Translations under genes and position numbers: made by a program
Assembly: GCF_021398735.1 (NCBI RefSeq)
Contig: NZ_CP090349.1
Location: 3,801,001 to 3,865,000 of the forward strand
Direction: 5' to 3'
Origin: Methylobacterium oryzae
GTDB lineage: Bacteria; Pseudomonadota; Alphaproteobacteria; Rhizobiales; Beijerinckiaceae
DNA length: 64,000 nucleotides
Shown here: positions 1 to 7,494 of the stretch, one piece after another
How the letters are laid out: each line of letters starts with the position of its first letter
Position numbering within the stretch: the stretch's first letter is position 1
The notes under the pieces: generated by a model
What the model was told of the DNA's origin: nothing
What the model saw: only the letters and a program-made list of their open reading frames with translations
Databases searched by the model: none

Positions 1-1
1 C

Positions 2-919
2 CCGCCGGGGGCCGAGAGCCTCGACGCGCTGTTCGAGAAGGCGACCGCGCCGCTCCCCGGCCGTAAGGTGACCTACAAGCTGCGGCGGCCGGACACCGTG
101 GTGGTCACCGCCGAGACCGGGCCGGGACTGTCCTACATCCGCTACGCGTCCGGACCGGAGGGCGTGCGGGGGTTCCTGCTCGGCTACGATCGCGCCCTGG
201 CGCCGGAGGTCGACCGGCTCGTGATCGCCGTGGCGAACGCCTTCGTGCCGTTTCCCGATCCCGCCGCGGCGCCGGCCGCGCAGCTACCCTCGAGCCCGGG
301 TCCGGCACCGGCGGCCCGCGTCGCCGCCCACCCGGCGCCCCAGCCGCAGGCCGCGCCGCTGAGGCCGGCGAGCCTCTCCCCCGCGCCGGCCTCGGGCGCG
401 GGTCTCGCGGTGGCACCGGGACGCGTGCTGACCGCCGTCGCCGTGCTGGAGGGCTGCGCCCAGCCCAGGATCGGCCCGGTATCGGCGCGGGTGCTCGCCA
501 CCGATCCCGCCGGCCTCGCCCTCCTCGATGTGCCCGGCGCCCCCGCCCCGCTCCGGCCCGCGCTCCGGACCGAGCCCGTCGGTGCCGAGGAGAGCGTGAT
601 CGCCCTGGCGCCGGGTGCGGACGGGATCCAGGCCGCTCCCGGTGAGGCGCGGGGCGGCGACGTGATCGCGGCGCTCCAGCCGGGTTCCGGCGGCGCGCCG
701 GTGCTGGACCGGTCGGGGGCCCTCGTCGGTCTCGTCGCCCGCTATCCCGCGGCGCCGCGCCGGGTCGCCGGGGTGGTGCCGCCGGCGCGACTGCCGGTCG
801 TGCCGGCGCGGGCGATCTCCGCCTTCCTCGCCGCCCAGGGCATCGCCGCGGCGGCGCCGCATTCGGGTGGCGGGCCCGGCGCGGTCGCGCCTGCCGTGGT
901 GGGGATCACCTGCCGCTGA
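2..919 (+). CDS. Trypsin-like serine protease-fold protein, 5' end outside the window
   Basis: The reading frame is open from the first bases of the window (codons start at base 2), so the gene begins upstream and only its C-terminal part, about 305 codons, is seen. After a conserved-looking start (FEKATAPLPGRKVTYKLRRP) comes a Pro/Ala-rich linker of about 60 residues, then a segment resembling a degenerate trypsin-like beta-barrel: VLTAVAVLEGC, LALLDVP and a glycine-rich GSGGAPVLDRSGALVGLVAR motif like the loop around the catalytic Ser in HtrA-type proteases. The usual GNSG is replaced by GSGG, so activity is doubtful. A GTG at 68 is available but has no clear Shine-Dalgarno sequence. The C-terminus is again Ala/Pro/Gly-rich. 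Function is not assigned beyond the fold. Confidence 0.7.
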   Translation, partial: PPGAESLDALFEKATAPLPGRKVTYKLRRPDTVVVTAETGPGLSYIRYASGPEGVRGFLLGYDRALAPEVDRLVIAVANAFVPFPDPAAAPAAQLPSSPGPAPAARVAAHPAPQPQAAPLRPASLSPAPASGAGLAVAPGRVLTAVAVLEGCAQPRIGPVSARVLATDPAGLALLDVPGAPAPLRPALRTEPVGAEESVIALAPGADGIQAAPGEARGGDVIAALQPGSGGAPVLDRSGALVGLVARYPAAPRRVAGVVPPARLPVVPARAISAFLAAQGIAAAAPHSGGGPGAVAPAVVGITCR

Positions 920-1019
920 GATGCGGGTCGCGCGGCGGATCCCCTGTCGCTCGCGCGGGATCCGCCGGCGTTCACGAGCCTGGGCGGACGAGCCGTCCGC
1001 CCAGGCGACGGGCCGCCGC

Positions 1020-1175
1020 TCAGAGCCGCCCGGTGACCAGGAGCACGATCAGCACGATGAGCAGGATGCCGCCCAGGCCGAAGCCGGGGCCGCGATACGC
1101 GCCGCCGCCGAGGAAGCCGCCGCCGCCGAAGGCCAGGATGATCAGGATGATGAGCAGGATGGTGACGAGGGACAT
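1020..1175 (-). CDS. Small DUF3309-like membrane protein
   Basis: A 51-residue protein with two hydrophobic segments (VTILLIILIILAFG near the N-terminus and GGILLIVLIVLLVTG at the C-terminus) joined by a Gly-rich stretch with aromatic residues. This matches the DUF3309 pattern of tiny membrane proteins common in Hyphomicrobiales. The ATG at 1175 is preferred over a longer upstream start because a GGAG lies about 9 bases before it and the extra N-terminal residues are Arg/Thr-rich and unlike the family. It stands alone between the protease-like gene and the sulfate operon. Its role is unknown. Confidence 0.7.
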   Translation of the reverse strand: MSLVTILLIILIILAFGGGGFLGGGAYRGPGFGLGGILLIVLIVLLVTGRL

Positions 1176-1296
1176 CGGTCGCGTTCTCCGGACGGTCGCG
1201 CTGGTGCGAGCGTGACCGTTCAAACGCTGCGACATTCCGTTCCGTTCAACGCCAAGCCACGCTTTTGTGAGGAAAATTCCGGATGAGACCCCGGCC

Positions 1297-2346
1297 TCAG
1301 GCGTGCCAGTCCGGCAGAGGCTCCGCGGGCGCGTCGAGCCAGCCTGGAATCGGCAGGCCGCGCTCGGTGAGGAAGGCCGGGTTGAACAGCTTCGAGGCGT
1401 AGCGGGCCGCCCCGTCGCAGAGAATCGTCACGATCGTGTGACCGGGCCCGAGGTCCCGGGCCAGCCGGATCGCCCCGGCGACGTTGATGCCCGACGAGCC
1501 GCCCAGCGACAGCCCCTCCTCCCGCATCAGCCCGAAGACGATGTCGAGAGCCTCGCGGTCCGGGATCCGGAAGGCGCGGTCGGGGGTGAAGCCCTCGAGG
1601 TTCCGGGTGATCCGCCCCTGGCCGATCCCCTCGGTGATCGAGGAGCCCTCGGCCTTCAGGGTGCCGGTCGTGTAGTGGGCGTAGAGGGCCGAGCCCTCCG
1701 GATCCGACAGCGCGATCCGCACCTGCGGGTTGCGGGCGCGCAGGGCCTCGGCGGTGCCGGCTAGCGTGCCGCCGGTGCCGGCCGCGCAGACGAAGCCGTC
1801 GACCCGGCCGCCGGTCTGCGCCCAGATCTCCGGGCCGGTGCCGTCGACATGGGCCCGCCGGTTGGCGACGTTGTCGAACTGGTCGGCGAAGAAGGCGCCC
1901 GCCGGCTCGGTGGCGGCGAGCTTCTCCGCGAGCCGCCGGGCCACGTGGACGTAGTTGTTCGGGTTGGCGAAGGGCACCGCCGGCACTTCCACCAGCCGGG
2001 CGCCCGCGAGCCGCAGGGTCTGCTTCTTCTCCTCGGACTGGGTGACCGGGATGACGATCAGCGTCCGGTAGCCGCGCACCGAGGCCACCAGGGCGAGGCC
2101 GATGCCGGTGTTGCCGGCGGTGCCCTCGACGATCGTGCCGCCCGGGCGGATCAGGCCCCGCGTCTCCGCGTCCCGCACGATCGAGAGCGCCGCCCGGTCC
2201 TTCACCGACAGGCCGGGATTCAGGAACTCCGCCTTGCCGTAGATGGTGCAGCCGGTCTCCTCGGAGGCGCGGCGCAGGCGGATCAGCGGCGTCCGGCCGA
2301 TGGCGGCCAGGACGTCGGAGGCGGGTTCGCGACTCGGTACGGTCAT
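1297..2346 (-). CDS. cysK: Cysteine synthase (O-acetylserine sulfhydrylase, CysK type)
   Basis: PLP enzyme of the cysteine synthase/cystathionine beta-synthase family, 349 residues. It joins sulfide to O-acetylserine to give cysteine in the cytoplasm. The PLP lysine is K49 in NPGLSVKDR; the substrate loop EGTAGNTGIGL and the phosphate-binding AGTGGT are intact. It is longer than E. coli CysK (about 320) and ends in a Pro-rich tail. It is the last gene of a leftward operon, 39 bp after cysA, so sulfate uptake and cysteine synthesis are probably co-transcribed. The family also contains cystathionine beta-synthases, but this one lacks a C-terminal CBS domain and the context argues for cysteine synthesis. 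Confidence 0.9.
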   Translation of the reverse strand: MTVPSREPASDVLAAIGRTPLIRLRRASEETGCTIYGKAEFLNPGLSVKDRAALSIVRDAETRGLIRPGGTIVEGTAGNTGIGLALVASVRGYRTLIVIPVTQSEEKKQTLRLAGARLVEVPAVPFANPNNYVHVARRLAEKLAATEPAGAFFADQFDNVANRRAHVDGTGPEIWAQTGGRVDGFVCAAGTGGTLAGTAEALRARNPQVRIALSDPEGSALYAHYTTGTLKAEGSSITEGIGQGRITRNLEGFTPDRAFRIPDREALDIVFGLMREEGLSLGGSSGINVAGAIRLARDLGPGHTIVTILCDGAARYASKLFNPAFLTERGLPIPGWLDAPAEPLPDWHA

Positions 2347-2385
2347 GGTCGGGAGCCTAGGGTGCCGCGCGGCCGCTGGCGAGCC

Positions 2386-3456
2386 TCACCCGAACACGTG
2401 CCCGCCGTTGATCCGCAGGCCGACCGGGTGGCCGGCCGGGTAGCGCACGCCGTCGAAGTCCTCCACGGCGAGGACGCGCCCCTCAGCGTCGGCCACCTCG
2501 ATCCGCTGGCGCCCCTGCGTCCGGTACGAGCTGCGCACGGTGCCAGATAGGTGCGCGGCCTCGGGCTCGGCGAGCTGCAGCTGCCAGGGCCGGACGTAGA
2601 GCTTGACCGGGCCGAACAGGCTGGCGGGCGCGGCGACCGGCGTCTCCCGGCCCCGGACCAGCACCCGGCCGCCCTCGGCGATCGCCTCCACCTCGACGGA
2701 ATCGCCCAGGAACTTCATCACGGTGGCGGAGGCCGGGTTCTCCTGCACCTCGTCGGGCGTGCCGACCTGCTCCAGGCGGCCGCGATCGAGCACGGCCACG
2801 CGGTCGGACAGCTCCAGCGCCTCGTCCTGGTCGTGGGTCACGAAGATCGTGGTCTGGCCGGTGCGGTCGTGGATCTCGCGCAGCCAGCGGCGCAGGTCCT
2901 TGCGGACCTGGGCGTCCAGAGCGCCGAAGGGCTCGTCCAGCAGGAGAACCCGCGGCTCGACCGCGAGGGCCCGGGCGAGCGCCACCCGCTGCCGCTGGCC
3001 GCCGGAGAGCTGCGACGGGTAGCGGTCGCCGAACCCGGAGAGGCGGATCAGGTCGAGCAGGTCGCCGACCCGGCGCTTGATCTCGGCCTTGGCCGGCCGG
3101 TCGGCGCGGCGCCGCGCGTTCAGCCCGTAGGCGATGTTGTCGGCCACGCTCATGTGCTTGAACAGGGCGTAGTGCTGGAACACGAAGCCCACGGCCCGCT
3201 CCTGCACCGGCAGGCCGGTGGCGTCGTCGCCGCCGAACAGGATCCGGCCCCGGTCCGGCGCGTCGAGCCCGGCGATGATCCGCAGCAGCGTCGTCTTGCC
3301 CGAGCCCGACGGGCCGAGGAGCCCGATCAGCTCGCCCGCCCGCACGTCCAGCGACAGGTCGTGCAGCACCGCCGCCGTGTCGAACGTCTTCGAGACGTTC
3401 TCGACCCGGATCGCCGTGGAGGGGCGATCAGTGTGCCCGGCCGTGCGCGAGCTCAC
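2386..3456 (-). CDS. cysA: Sulfate/thiosulfate ABC transporter ATPase CysA
   Basis: ATPase subunit that drives sulfate/thiosulfate import. Walker A GPSGSGKT is at about residues 48-55, followed by the Q-loop (VFQHYALF), signature [15 protein letters not shown], Walker [13 protein letters not shown] and the H-loop (FVTHDQ). The C-terminal third is the TOBE-like regulatory domain of CysA. A longer frame to 3558 exists, but its extra N-terminus is a Ser/Pro-only stretch lying over the end of cysW. The GTG at 3456 gives a normal protein of 356 residues that starts shortly before the conserved [10 protein letters not shown]. With this start it overlaps cysW by 29 bp. The exact start is inferred. 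Confidence 0.93.
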   Translation of the reverse strand: MSSRTAGHTDRPSTAIRVENVSKTFDTAAVLHDLSLDVRAGELIGLLGPSGSGKTTLLRIIAGLDAPDRGRILFGGDDATGLPVQERAVGFVFQHYALFKHMSVADNIAYGLNARRRADRPAKAEIKRRVGDLLDLIRLSGFGDRYPSQLSGGQRQRVALARALAVEPRVLLLDEPFGALDAQVRKDLRRWLREIHDRTGQTTIFVTHDQDEALELSDRVAVLDRGRLEQVGTPDEVQENPASATVMKFLGDSVEVEAIAEGGRVLVRGRETPVAAPASLFGPVKLYVRPWQLQLAEPEAAHLSGTVRSSYRTQGRQRIEVADAEGRVLAVEDFDGVRYPAGHPVGLRINGGHVFG

Positions 3457-4309
3457 CCGCGAAGCGCCATTCGAGGACGGATTTGAGGACGAGGGTGATG
3501 AGGGCAAGGACGGCGAGGAGCGAAGCGACGGCGAATGCGGCGACGAAGTTGTACTCATTGTAGAGGATCTCCACGTGGAGTGGGATGGTGTTGGTCAGGC
3601 CGCGGATGTGGCCCGACACCACCGACACCGCTCCGAATTCGCCCATCGCCCGGGCATTGCAGAGGAGCACGCTGTAGAGCAGGCCCCAGCGGATATTGGG
3701 CAGCGTCACCGTCCGGAACGCGTGCAGGCCCGAGGCGCCGAGCGTCAGCGCCGCCTCCTCCTCGGCGGTGCCCTGCTCCTGCATCAGCGGGATCAGCTCG
3801 CGGGCGACGAACGGGAAGGTCACGAACACCGTCGCCAGGACGATCCCCGGCAGGGCGAACAGGATCTGGACGCCGTGGTTGAGGAGCCAGGAGCCGAACA
3901 GGCCCTGGGACCCGAACAGCAGCACGTAGATCAGGCCGGAGACCACCGGAGAGACCGAGAACGGCAGGTCGATCAGGGTGATCAGCAGCGCCTTGCCGGG
4001 AAACTCGAACTTGGCGATCGCCCAGGAGGCGGCCAGCCCGAACACGACGTTGAACGGCACCGCGATCGCCGCCACGGTCAGCGTCAGGCGGATCGCGCTC
4101 CAGGCGTCGGGCTCCCGGAACGCGTCTAGGAATGCCCCGAGCCCCTTCGAGAAGGCCTGGAGGAAGACCGCGAACAGCGGCAGCACCAGGAACAGCGCCA
4201 GGAACGCCACGGCGATCCCGATCAGGACCGCGCGGACGCCGACCCCTTCCGAGGCGACCGGGGCCGGCTTGGCGGCCGGCACGAAGGCGGGGGAGAAGAT
4301 CTCAGACAT
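3428..4309 (-). CDS. cysW: Sulfate ABC transporter permease CysW
   Basis: Inner-membrane permease of 293 residues with about six predicted membrane segments and the BPD_transp_1 coupling motif around [22 protein letters not shown] (EAA loop). It pairs with CysT to form the channel of the sulfate importer. Its start overlaps the end of cysT by 8 bp and its end overlaps cysA, showing tight translational coupling. Order within the operon and the sequence [21 protein letters not shown], typical of CysW, separate it from CysT. Confidence 0.95.
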   Translation of the reverse strand: MSEIFSPAFVPAAKPAPVASEGVGVRAVLIGIAVAFLALFLVLPLFAVFLQAFSKGLGAFLDAFREPDAWSAIRLTLTVAAIAVPFNVVFGLAASWAIAKFEFPGKALLITLIDLPFSVSPVVSGLIYVLLFGSQGLFGSWLLNHGVQILFALPGIVLATVFVTFPFVARELIPLMQEQGTAEEEAALTLGASGLHAFRTVTLPNIRWGLLYSVLLCNARAMGEFGAVSVVSGHIRGLTNTIPLHVEILYNEYNFVAAFAVASLLAVLALITLVLKSVLEWRFAGELAHGRAH

Positions 4310-5156
4310 AGCCGAACCGCCGCCGTGACCAGGCCTGGATGAGGTTGATGGCGAGCAGCGTCAGGAACGAGATCCCGAGCATGATCGTCGCGATGGCCGC
4401 CGCGCCGCCGTAGTCGAACTCGGAGAGCTTGATGACGATGAGCAGCGGCGCGATCTCCGACACGTAGGGCAGGTTGCCGGCGATGAAGATGATCGAGCCG
4501 TACTCGCCGACACCCCGGGCGAAGGCGAGCGCGAAGCCGGTGAGCACCGCCGGGATCAGGGGCGGCAGCACCACCCGGGTGAGGGTGACGAGGCGCGTCG
4601 CCCCGAGGGTGGCCGAGGCCTCCTCGATCTCCTTGTCGATCTCGGCGATCAGCGGCTGCACGGTCCGCACCGCGAAGGGCAGGCCGATGAACACCATGGC
4701 GATGAAGATGCCGACCGGCGTGTAGGCCGCCTGGATTCCGAGGCGCGCGAGCGGCGCGCCGAGCAGCCCGTCCGGCGCGTAGAGCGAGGCGAGCGCGATG
4801 CCGGCGACCGCGGTGGGCAGCGCGAAGGGCAGGTCGACGGCGGCGTCGACCAGCTTGCGCCCCGGGAAGCGGTAGCGGGTCAGCACCCAGGCCACCAGGA
4901 AGCCGAAGACCGAGGCGACGAGCGCCGCGATCGCCGAGACGCCGAAGCTGATCCGCAGGGCGCTCGCGACCCGCGGATCGGTGGCGACCTCCCAGATGCC
5001 CGACAGGCCGAGTCCCGAGGCCTTCACCACCAGTCCGGCCAGCGGCAGCAGGACGATCAGGCCGAGGCAGGTCAGCGTGTAGCCGAAGCTGATCCCGAAG
5101 CCCGGGATCACGCTCGGCCGTCGGAATGTCCGACGGGGACGGGGCGTCTGGACCAT
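4302..5156 (-). CDS. cysT: Sulfate ABC transporter permease CysT (CysU)
   Basis: Inner-membrane permease of 284 residues, partner of CysW. Typical CysT signatures are [19 protein letters not shown], the EAA loop [21 protein letters not shown], and the region [12 protein letters not shown]. It starts 11 bp after the stop of the binding-protein gene and overlaps cysW by 8 bp. The N-terminus is basic ([10 protein letters not shown]) before the first membrane helix, consistent with an inside-positive topology. Confidence 0.95.
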   Translation of the reverse strand: MVQTPRPRRTFRRPSVIPGFGISFGYTLTCLGLIVLLPLAGLVVKASGLGLSGIWEVATDPRVASALRISFGVSAIAALVASVFGFLVAWVLTRYRFPGRKLVDAAVDLPFALPTAVAGIALASLYAPDGLLGAPLARLGIQAAYTPVGIFIAMVFIGLPFAVRTVQPLIAEIDKEIEEASATLGATRLVTLTRVVLPPLIPAVLTGFALAFARGVGEYGSIIFIAGNLPYVSEIAPLLIVIKLSEFDYGGAAAIATIMLGISFLTLLAINLIQAWSRRRFGYV

Positions 5157-5167
5157 GATCTGATGCC

Positions 5168-6205
5168 TCAGCGGCCGGCCCGGCTCAGACGGTCGAACAG
5201 GCCGCCGGCGTCGAAGTTCCGCTTCTGGATCTCGTCCCAGGATCCCTGGAGGTCCTCGATCTTGAACAGCTTGATCTCGGGCAGCTGGGCGAGGTCCGCC
5301 GGGGCGGCCGCCTCCCGGCGGATCGGCCGGTAATGGTGCTTGGCGAAGATCGCCTGGGCGCGGTCGCCGTAGAGGAAGTCGAGATAGGCCTGGGCCGCCT
5401 TGGTGGTGCCCTTCCGCTCGGCATTGACCGCCACCAGGGCCACAGGCGGCTCGGCGTAGATCGAGGTCGGCGGCGAGACGATGTCGAACTTGTCGGCGCC
5501 GAATTCCTGGAGCACGAGGAAGGCCTCGTTCTCCCAGGTCGGCAGGACGTCGCCGAGGCCGCGCTGCGCGAAGGTCACCGTCGAGCCGCGGGCGCCGGTG
5601 TCGAGCACCGGCACGTTCTTGTAGACCTGCCCGACGAAGGCGTCGGCCTTCGCGGCGTCCTTATCCTTCCCGTAGGCGTAGCCCCAGGCGGCGAGGAAGT
5701 TCCAGCGCCCCCCCGCCGAGGTCTTCGGATTCGGGGTGATCACCTTCACGTCGGGCTTGACCAGGTCGTCCCAGTCCTTGACGCCCTTCGGGTTGCCCTT
5801 GCGGACGAGGAACACCACCGTCGAGGTGTAGGGCGTCCCCTGGTTCGGCAGCTTGCTGCGCCAATCCTCGGGGATCTTGTGGGTGAGCTTGGCGATCGCG
5901 TCGATGTCGGACGGGATGCCGAGGGTGACCACGTCGGCGTCCACCCCGTCGATCACCGTGCGCGCCTGCGCGCCCGAGCCGCCGTGCGAGGCCCGCACCG
6001 TGATGGCCTCGCCGGTCTTGGCCTTCCACTCTTCCGCGAAGGCGGCGTTGATCTCGCGGTAGAGCTCGCGGGTCGGGTCGTACGAGACGTTGAGGAGCGC
6101 GGTCTCGGCCGCGGCCGGCAGCGCGCAGGTCAGCAGGCCGGCTCCGGCCAGAAGGGTCAGCCCGATCGCCCGAGCCATCCGGCCCAGACCTGAAGCGTTC
6201 GTCAT
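5168..6205 (-). CDS. sbp: Periplasmic sulfate-binding protein
   Basis: First gene of the sulfate operon. It makes a 345-residue exported solute-binding protein with a signal peptide (basic start, LTLLAGAGLLTCALPAAAE). Family motifs are LLNVSYDPTRELY near the mature N-terminus, SHGGSGAQARTVIDG, and NPKTSAGGRWNFLAAWGYA. An ATG at 6226 is in frame, but the ATG at 6205 has GGGGGA about 9 bases upstream and is preferred. It delivers sulfate (or thiosulfate) to CysTWA. The Sbp and CysP subfamilies are hard to separate by eye; the operon type fits both. Confidence 0.93.
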   Translation of the reverse strand: MTNASGLGRMARAIGLTLLAGAGLLTCALPAAAETALLNVSYDPTRELYREINAAFAEEWKAKTGEAITVRASHGGSGAQARTVIDGVDADVVTLGIPSDIDAIAKLTHKIPEDWRSKLPNQGTPYTSTVVFLVRKGNPKGVKDWDDLVKPDVKVITPNPKTSAGGRWNFLAAWGYAYGKDKDAAKADAFVGQVYKNVPVLDTGARGSTVTFAQRGLGDVLPTWENEAFLVLQEFGADKFDIVSPPTSIYAEPPVALVAVNAERKGTTKAAQAYLDFLYGDRAQAIFAKHHYRPIRREAAAPADLAQLPEIKLFKIEDLQGSWDEIQKRNFDAGGLFDRLSRAGR

Positions 6206-6242
6206 CACGTCCGATCCCCCAGCCATCCGCGGTTGCGACGCA

Positions 6243-6291
6243 GGGGACAGGCGTCCCCGGGAGGCGCGAAATCGTTCTTTTTACCGAACGA
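6243..6291. promoter_or_regulatory. Two short inverted repeats upstream of the sulfate operon
   Basis: Two dyads lie 38-86 bp before the binding-protein start. The first has GGGGAC/GTCCCC arms (6243-6248 and 6253-6258, 4-bp spacer). The second has TCGTTC/GAACGA arms (6272-6277 and 6286-6291, 8-bp AT-rich spacer). Either could be an operator for a sulfur regulator or a leader hairpin. No CysB-type gene is nearby, so the regulator is unknown. Confidence 0.35.
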
Positions 6292-6590
6292 AGTCAAGCC
6301 TCGGGTGTGGACCCGCGTGATGCCGTAACGTGATCAGGATCGACGATCGTGCCGGAAATGCAAGATAACTCAGGGTGGTAGACGATTAGAACGCATGGAT
6401 CTTCTCTGCGACGCCGCCGATGGAGAAGATTTCGTGCGCGGAATCGGGTTTCTCAGAACGAACGATCTTAAGTGCTCTAGCGCACATCGGGCGGCATTCT
6501 GCGGGCCGGCGATAGCCGTCGGCGGTTCGCGCCGCACGCGGTTGCCCGCAAGACGGCGATCCTCCGCTCCCCTGTCGGCGGCGGTCCGGG
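6292..6590. other. Intergenic region without a recognised gene
   Basis: About 300 bp between the sulfate operon leader and the NepR-like gene. It is less GC-rich than the coding regions around it. I see no convincing reading frame, RNA gene or terminator. It should hold the sulfate-operon promoter firing leftward. Confidence 0.5.
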
Positions 6591-6776
6591 TCAGCGCTTC
6601 GGCTTGTCGAGCCGGGCGATCAGGGCCTCCAGCCGCTTGTCGACCGGGGCCGCCAGCGTGTCGGTGAAGAGCGCGCGCAGGTTCTGGCCGAGATGGCGCC
6701 GGATGTCGGAGCTCAGCGGCGGCGCGTCGACCGACCGCTCGGTCTCGCAGGGGCGTTCGGGATGCGGCTTCGACAT
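6591..6776 (-). CDS. NepR-like anti-sigma factor
   Basis: A 61-residue protein whose second half, IRRHLGQNLRALFTDTLAAP followed by VDKRLEALIARLDK, matches the two-helix pattern of NepR, the anti-sigma factor that holds EcfG and is released by PhyR in the alphaproteobacterial general stress response. The central aliphatic pattern and the P-V-x-x-R-hx-x-L spacing are the NepR hallmark. The N-terminus is polar and unstructured-looking, as in NepR. No sigma factor, PhyR or histidine kinase is adjacent, so this would be an orphan paralogue. It could instead be an unrelated short helical protein; the assignment rests on motif similarity alone. Confidence 0.6.
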   Translation of the reverse strand: MSKPHPERPCETERSVDAPPLSSDIRRHLGQNLRALFTDTLAAPVDKRLEALIARLDKPKR

Positions 6777-6999
6777 GACCGGGAAATCCTCGCACCTGTG
6801 GACACGTACGGTTGCAAGGTTTGGTTAAGGAGCCGTCACCGCCGCGGCCGCGCTTCCGCCACGCGACCCCGGTGCCCCGTGCCGGGTCGGTGTCGCAGGC
6901 CGGAACTGCCGCCGCGAAGGCTACGTTGCCCGGGCATTCCCCGCTGTTCATCCCCTGCTGCCATTCTCCCGCATTCCCCCTGCTGCCAGGAGGCGCCCC

Positions 7000-7341
7000 G
7001 TGTCCCGCTCGATTCCCCTGATGATGTCGCTGCTCCTCGGTCTCGCGACGGTGGCGTCGCCCTGTCTCGCGCAGACGAAACCGGGCGAGATCAAGGGCGT
7101 CGACGCGATGGGCGACAAGTCCCGCAGCGCGCAGGACGGCTGGAGCCAGGCCCCGGTGCCGCGGGAGCAGTCGGCCGCCAAGGACGCGCCGGACCCGGGC
7201 GGCAACTCGATCAAGGAGAATGCCGACCGTCCCGTGCCGCCGGCCCAGCCCGGCGGCACCTCCGCCACCGAGCCGCAGGCGCCCCTGGAGCACCGCACGG
7301 CCGGCCCGTCAGGCGCCAATCCGGCCAATCCCAGCAAGTAA
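7000..7341 (+). CDS. Small secreted Pro/Gly-rich protein
   Basis: A 113-residue protein of unknown function. A GTG start at 7000 is supported by a strong AGGAGG six bases upstream. The signal peptide (MSRSIPLMMSLLLGLATVAS, cleavage after CLAQ) is followed by a mature region rich in Pro, Ala, Gly and charged residues with no globular pattern. It sits 153 bp before the formate dehydrogenase operon on the same strand, but the gap with its own dyad suggests separate transcription. Confidence 0.7.
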   Translation: MSRSIPLMMSLLLGLATVASPCLAQTKPGEIKGVDAMGDKSRSAQDGWSQAPVPREQSAAKDAPDPGGNSIKENADRPVPPAQPGGTSATEPQAPLEHRTAGPSGANPANPSK

Positions 7342-7397
7342 AAAAACCGTTCTCATGCAGGATGATGCCGGTGCGACAAACGTGTTGCTTCGGCTGA

Positions 7398-7418
7398 GAC
7401 ACGGCAACTTGCTGTGTC
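7398..7418. promoter_or_regulatory. 21-bp dyad upstream of formate dehydrogenase
   Basis: The arms GACACGGCAA (7398-7407) and TTGCTGTGTC (7409-7418) are inverted copies around a single C, with one G:T mismatch. Related half-sites GTGTTGC and GCAAC flank it. It lies 77 bp before the fdoG start; a possible -10 (TATACC) lies between them near 7468. A transcription factor site controlling formate dehydrogenase is likely; the regulator is not in view. Confidence 0.4.
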
Positions 7419-7494
7419 ACGCAACCGCACTTGCCTCGCGCACGCTTTTTTGGGACAGCTTGGAATTATACCAGATCGCTTTTACGGAGCGGAG

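Noticed and set aside
3457..3558. Longer N-terminus for CysA
   Set aside because: The extra residues are almost only Ser, Pro and Asn, overlap cysW and are absent from the family; the GTG at 3456 is better.
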